This document shows, piece after piece, positions 36,301 to 42,300 of a DNA stretch of 64,000 bases; positions within the stretch are counted from its first letter, which is position 1, and each line of letters opens with the position of its first letter. The DNA comes from Diphasiastrum complanatum. Taxonomy: Eukaryota > Streptophyta > Lycopodiopsida > Lycopodiales > Lycopodiaceae. A model generated the notes under the pieces. The model made no database searches and was not told where the DNA came from. It worked only from the letters and a program-made list of their open reading frames with translations. The DNA lies in assembly GCA_029204225.1 (NCBI GenBank), contig CM055092.1:45204087-45268086 (forward strand), given 5' to 3'. Position numbers and translations under genes: made by a program.

Positions 36301-39300
36301 TATTATGAGTTTGATTTTTAGAGCGAGATCGTTAGTGTCTCGCTCGTTGGCGTCCTGACGCTCTATTCTTTCGCTGTGTTCTGCTCGTTGGCAGACTTTC
36401 ATGCACAGCTCTTTCGTTTCTAGTATTTTTCTTTTCTGCTCTACTCGCTACGTCTCTCTCTGTCTCTTACAGATAATTCTGTCTATTCAAATTCTTCGTT
36501 ATGATCCAGAAAGGATAGTTTATATCTCCACTGTGTGTGGAGTTTACAAGAACGCAGAATACAAGACTAGTTAACGCTAATCAACTAATCAGTTACTCTC
36601 CGTCGTTGCCACTCATTTCAGTTGGGCGTGAAGTCTACGACTCCAAGCCCGTTGAGCTGCCAATTGGCAGCGCGAAAGATTCCCCTTCATTTGTTTCGTT
36701 TCTTTCGTTTGCTTTCGCTCATTTCGTTTCTATCGTATCTTTTCCTTTTGCGTCCCTTTGCAGTTTGCGGTCCTAAAGGTATGTTTACGATTCACAAATG
36801 ATTCGCGAATCGTTCGTGCTTTGAGTCAAGGGACGTTGACTTTCGCGAATTCTTCTCGTTCGACCTTCGCTTCGTGTTCGTGTTGCGGCAAAGTTGCAGG
36901 AGTTCATCATTTCTGACACCCAGGACCCCAAAAAGAGGTCAAAGGGCCCAAAAATGTTTGCACGGGCCTTCTTGAGAAGAAAAATATAGGGCATGTTTCT
37001 TATCCAGCCATTTGGGGCATGTTTACCCGTTAAGTGTTTCTTATCAAGTAATGATGCTTGTTTGTTAATGTTTGTCCAATTTCGCATTATGTTCATGCAT
37101 TGTGGTCCCTTATGAGATGAGTAAAGGTTTTTTGCTATGATGTCTCTCAATATTCACATCAAATGATTTTGTTGCTGCTACATGCTCATTCATCCACTTT
37201 CTTGATGTTTGTAGCCCCCCAACACCATATTGACCTGCCATTGGTCAAAACTATACAAAAAAATCCGTAAAAAAGCCTTTCTAACATTTCAAGTGTTTGA
37301 AACTTGTGATTCAAAATGTTTCCAACATTCAAAACATTTGAATGTTAGTATGGCTGTAGCTAATATGATAATCAACATTCATATGCTAAATGATCAAAGA
37401 CTTTCACTCTATCCAGGACCCCTCTTCAATGGTACAGAAAACCTTCCCACATTTCTTGCATTTGCTCAGCTTGCTCCCAAAAAACCGTAGATTCATTGAA
37501 TATGGATACATTCTTCATCACTTACTAGGGACTCCAGGGTTGCAGTAAATTGTTTTTTTGGAAACTATGAGCAAAAATATTGTGTTTGCAACTCCTCGAT
37601 TGGGTGGCTTGTTTGTATGCCTCCATAGTGTTTGATCAATAAGTCTGCTGCAAAATTTCTGCATTGCATTTGTAGTTTGCAAGCTGAATCTACCCGAGTT
37701 TTACATTCATACTTGTATTGTCAATTTTTTTATTTGAATTTTGTTATTGTTGATATTTTTTAAATTCTACCCAGTGCCCCTAATTTCAAACAGTCATGTC
37801 AAAAAGTTACATGTTACAGTTTGGTATTACCTTTACATCTTTTCCTCAAGAGAAAACATTCACTTTTTATCCTCAGAAACGACCTAGCTTTGGGGAATTT
37901 CAAACATAAAAATTGACTAATTCTAATCTTTTCCCTTGTCATAAAAATCTAAATCTAGAATTCCAATCTTTTTCTGTTGAGTTTTTGGCACAAGACAATC
38001 TTACTTCATCTCCTATCATTCAATCAGATTGTGCCTGCATTTCCATACTCAGGCATTGGGTGTATTTTTCAAGATAGTTTGGGGCAATATAGTTCATGAT
38101 CAAAGTGTAGCTACTTGTTTTTTCCGATTGTGAGAATTGGCTCAATGAGCTCCATCTCACACGACTTCTTGTCTCAAATGCATGACTAGATCACCTTGAA
38201 AGCTAGACCTTATCAGCTGATTGCCGGCCAGTTGTACCGAAGAGGTCCAGACGGAATTCTTCGGCGGTGTATTCTTCCTCATGAGACCACCCAGATCATT
38301 TCGCTTTCCCATGAAGGCATGGGCGGAGGTCATTTTGCATCTGACATTACAGTTCGCAAGATCCTGCATCTGGATGTTGGTGGCTAACGATTCATAAAGA
38401 CACAGAGGAATATGTGCCAAAGGGCAAGAAGACCGACGAGATTGAACTATGATCTACTACACCCAGTCTTAGCACAAGCACCGTTCGAAAAATGGGGATT
38501 GGATTATATTGGTCCAATTCATCCTGCAACAAGGAATTCTCAAGAAAATCATAATTATTTTAAAACAAAATTAGTATCGTTCCTTATGACATGGGAGAAA
38601 CTTGTAACTTTGAGATGTTTTCCATCGGTTACAGCACGAGCATTTATACATAGCAGCTCCTCTTTCATGTAGAACAAATGTGCAATATTCACTTTTCCTT
38701 CTTGGCAGGCAGCATAGAGTGCCCCTCAGTACAATTCTCAGGAAGTCATGACAAGCTTGAGTTTTGTTATGGGCTTTGGGATCATGCTTGGTAATGCCCA
38801 AGTTTTACTTTGTATAGTCATTCTTCGGTTAACCATCAAAGGGAGCAACTATGTCCATGGCTCTAAGTTGTTAGAGTACCATGAGCAGGTTGCTAGCCCC
38901 AATAGGTATGACTGTTTCTTGGGTCTTGTGCACATGATTGTAGAACTGACTTGAAATTATTTTGAGCTCCCATGTTCAATGACGGACTCATATTCATTTA
39001 GTTATATCTCTAGTTATGTGGGATATAGTCTTAATTTTACAATATGAGCTGTTTGGTGACGTGGTATATAAGCCAGTGCTATTTATATTTTCTTATGTTT
39101 CATTGGTGACTAAGGAGTCTTAAATGCTGATTTCAAACTGTAGTTTCAGATATAAGTACTTTGTAGAGTTCTATGACTGCTATAATCGCTCATATGTTAG
39201 ACAGGTTGCCTAGTTAGAGTGCTGATTCTGAGCATCTGAATGACATTTATTAGACTAGTTTTATTTGCTGGTTACTTGTTTGAAATTCATTATGGTTGAA

Positions 39301-42300
39301 TGACTGATCAAAAGTACTTTGGTAGATGTTAAAGCAAATGTTTGTTATGATCATAGTAATCAGGAAACATACTCCCACCTCTAGAATCAGGGTAACATCG
39401 TTTCCACCTTTCCCGACACAAGAACGTGGGAGCATTTTAATTTCATGCGGAACGTGTTCCCAGCCATTCACCCTGCAGCTCGAAGTTAGAAACCAATCCT
39501 TTCAGCACAATCTTTTTCCTTTTGGCCCAATTCTTTTGCTCACCAGGCCTGTTTTTTCCCTCCTTGCTTACATACTATCTACAATTTTCCTTCAATATTG
39601 TTGTAAAGAGGTGAAGTACTAGATTTTTTTATGTATAGGTTTAGAATAAGATAATATTCGATGACATGGCATCCCTCCATGTCCCCCTCCCCTGGAAGCG
39701 TTTCCTTTCCCTGGGGTATGTTCCCGTGTTACCATTCGCTGACAACTGTTTTCATAATGTCTTTGACCTCACAAGATAACATTGACAGTTACTCTATCAG
39801 TGTTTGGGTGATTAAATATAGACCGTAAATGATTTGTTTTTTTAATTTAGAGTTGCTTATTTGAGTTTTATCTCACTATTGATTTTAAATGAACTGTATT
39901 AGCCGTATGCTTTTTCTTAGAGGACACCTCTGACTTTCACCCTTATCTGCAGATAAGTAACAATCACTTAATGTAGTTGTAGGTTTGAAGGTCTGTAAAT
40001 CAGAGATATCGGAGATCGGTTTCAGAATTGATATTAGTTGATGTGTGATTGTGTTTGTTTCTAGATATGGAATCATCCAGACCTACTATGGCTCGCAAAA
40101 GAGGAAAAGGATGCTCAGGGTCTGGATGATGGCTTGGAAGACTTTATTGTTGATACAGATGAAGAGAATTCTAGTGAAGACAATAATTTTGATCGTACGG
40201 ATGGCAGCGGTGAGAACTCCTCTATAGGAGGTGATTAACAAATCAATTCTTTCAATAGACTTGTCTAAAAATTAAGGGCAGACAATTTTGCTGTTCTGAA
40301 AGTTCAAATATAGCATGTCTTTGGTCACTGGCATTTGACGGCTTTGTGCTTTACAATTTTACACTAGGAAAGGGAAAAACAAGAACCTCTAACCACAAGA
40401 AGATCAGAGGAGTCGATGAGATGCATGAGGTGAAGTTGTTCTCCACTTTACTATCTTCAGTTGTTGCCCTTTTCATTATTATGCCTGAGTGAATTTTTCT
40501 GATGTATTTGAAGATATACGACAAAGAAGTTGAAAACTTGTCTCAACATTTTAAAATTGGCACATTCAACAATCTACTCCAAACATGTACTATTGAAAAA
40601 GTTCTCCCAGGGATTCATGTTTTCAAAAAGTTTTTATGCACCTTTGTAAGAGGCCAAGTTTTTGTGGCAATGTTTTGGTAAGGAGAAAAACACACTAGTG
40701 GAGAGATGTTCTTAACCTGATTCTTTTTTGCACAGATAGAGGTTCCTGAGTGGTGGAAAGATATCCTTGATGGAAATGATCGGGAGGTGGTGGATCATAG
40801 TGGTAAGATGATGTTGCTCCTGCGCTTGCTCTCTATGAGTTCTGCTTGTGGGGACAAGGTCTTGGTTTTCAGTCAGAGTCTTCATACGCTAGATCTCATC
40901 GAGACATTTTTGGAGCACTTTCCTTGTGATGGTCGTGATGAGCGCTGGAAGCGAGGAAGGGAGTGGTACAGGTAATACTAACAGGAAATTCCGAAGCTCT
41001 AATGGTAGGTAGTGAATAACATGATTATATGTGGAAACTACGATAGCCTTCCCTGGCATTTTGTATAGTATGTGGTGAATGTAAGATTTATAAGGTTGAA
41101 TTTTACCCAAAGGAAGAGGCATTAGAACTTGCTTTCCTTGCTAGCGTTCAAACTTTTCTGCTATGCATGTACTTGCAGTAAAACTAAAGTTCATAGTTGA
41201 AAGCTGAAGAAGCATGGTTTTTACACTTATTTTAGTTTAGTTTTAGGATAAATAAAGGAACGTTTTGAAGTAATTGTTTGGGGTCTGCTGATGTGTTTAC
41301 TACTTCATAGGCTTGATGGACAAACGTCTGCAGCTTTAAGACAAAAAATTGTTGAGCGCTTCAATGATGTCACAAATGTGAACATACAATGTGTTCTTAT
41401 TTCAACACGGGCAGGATCTCTTGGCATCAACTTGCCTGCTGCAAATCGTGTAATCATTGTCGATGGATCCTGGAATCCAACGCATGATTTACAAGCACTT
41501 TTTAGAGTCTGGAGGTAGTAATGTTTTGGGTGATTTATGTGTTTCCTTCACAGAATGTGCATTTTTCTTTCAAATACTGAAAAATTCAATTACTTTATCA
41601 ATTTTCCACTTTATAGTCTGCATTGCATTTCCATAATCCTTTTTGTGTTGTTGCTTTTCAGATTTGGACAAACAAAACCTGTTTATGCATATCGTTTGCT
41701 TGCATATGGCACTATGGAAGAAAAAATCTACAATAGACAGGTGTAGTCTTGGCTTAACCAAATATAACAAGGCTTGCATGGGCTTAATTTTCAGTGTGTT
41801 CCTGACACTAATAGGCTCTTTCGATTAATTTATTCACATGAAGCTGATTAGTTGCTATATTAATGAGAAGATTGACTTAGACAAATTTAACGAGGCTCGC
41901 ATCTGCATCTTTATGATCTTCAGCTGACGAAGGAAGGTCTGGCAGCTAGAGTGCTTGATGAGCATCAGGTTGGCAGACATCTGAACGAAAAAGATTTGGA
42001 ATTTCTGTTCACTCTTGATGATGATCCTGATGCTGATCTCTATTTTGAAAATAGCATCAAGTCTGAAGGCATGAAAAATGAAGCCACCATAACATCAGTT
42101 TGCCCTGGTCCTGACCAAATTGAAGTGGCAAGCTCTTCTGATTTGCTTGTGAATGCCAGTGCCCATTTAGCGCCCTCAGGGAAGCATCTTTTGGGCTTTG
42201 CAACGCCTGGTGATGCGCCACCAAGAGATGAATTCATGGCTATGCTTCTTCTCGAATTTCGTCCAAGGTTAGACACCAAATGTATCTGGCAAGTTACTGG

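Larger units (their letters stand above)
32915..36918 (-). mobile_element. Ty1/copia-type LTR retrotransposon, internally deleted, with intact LTRs and target duplication
   Basis: LTRs 32915-33732 (818 bp) and 36107-36918 (812 bp) both run tgtc...gaca. The element is flanked by cccag on both sides (32910-32914 and 36919-36923), a perfect 5-bp target duplication. The primer site gctctgatacca (36095-36106) abuts the right LTR, giving minus orientation. The interior is only 2.36 kb: gag, then directly the end of the integrase-RT linker, RT and RNase H. The protease and integrase core are absent, so it could not move without help. It sits in ATRX intron 11, antisense to the gene. Confidence 0.92.
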
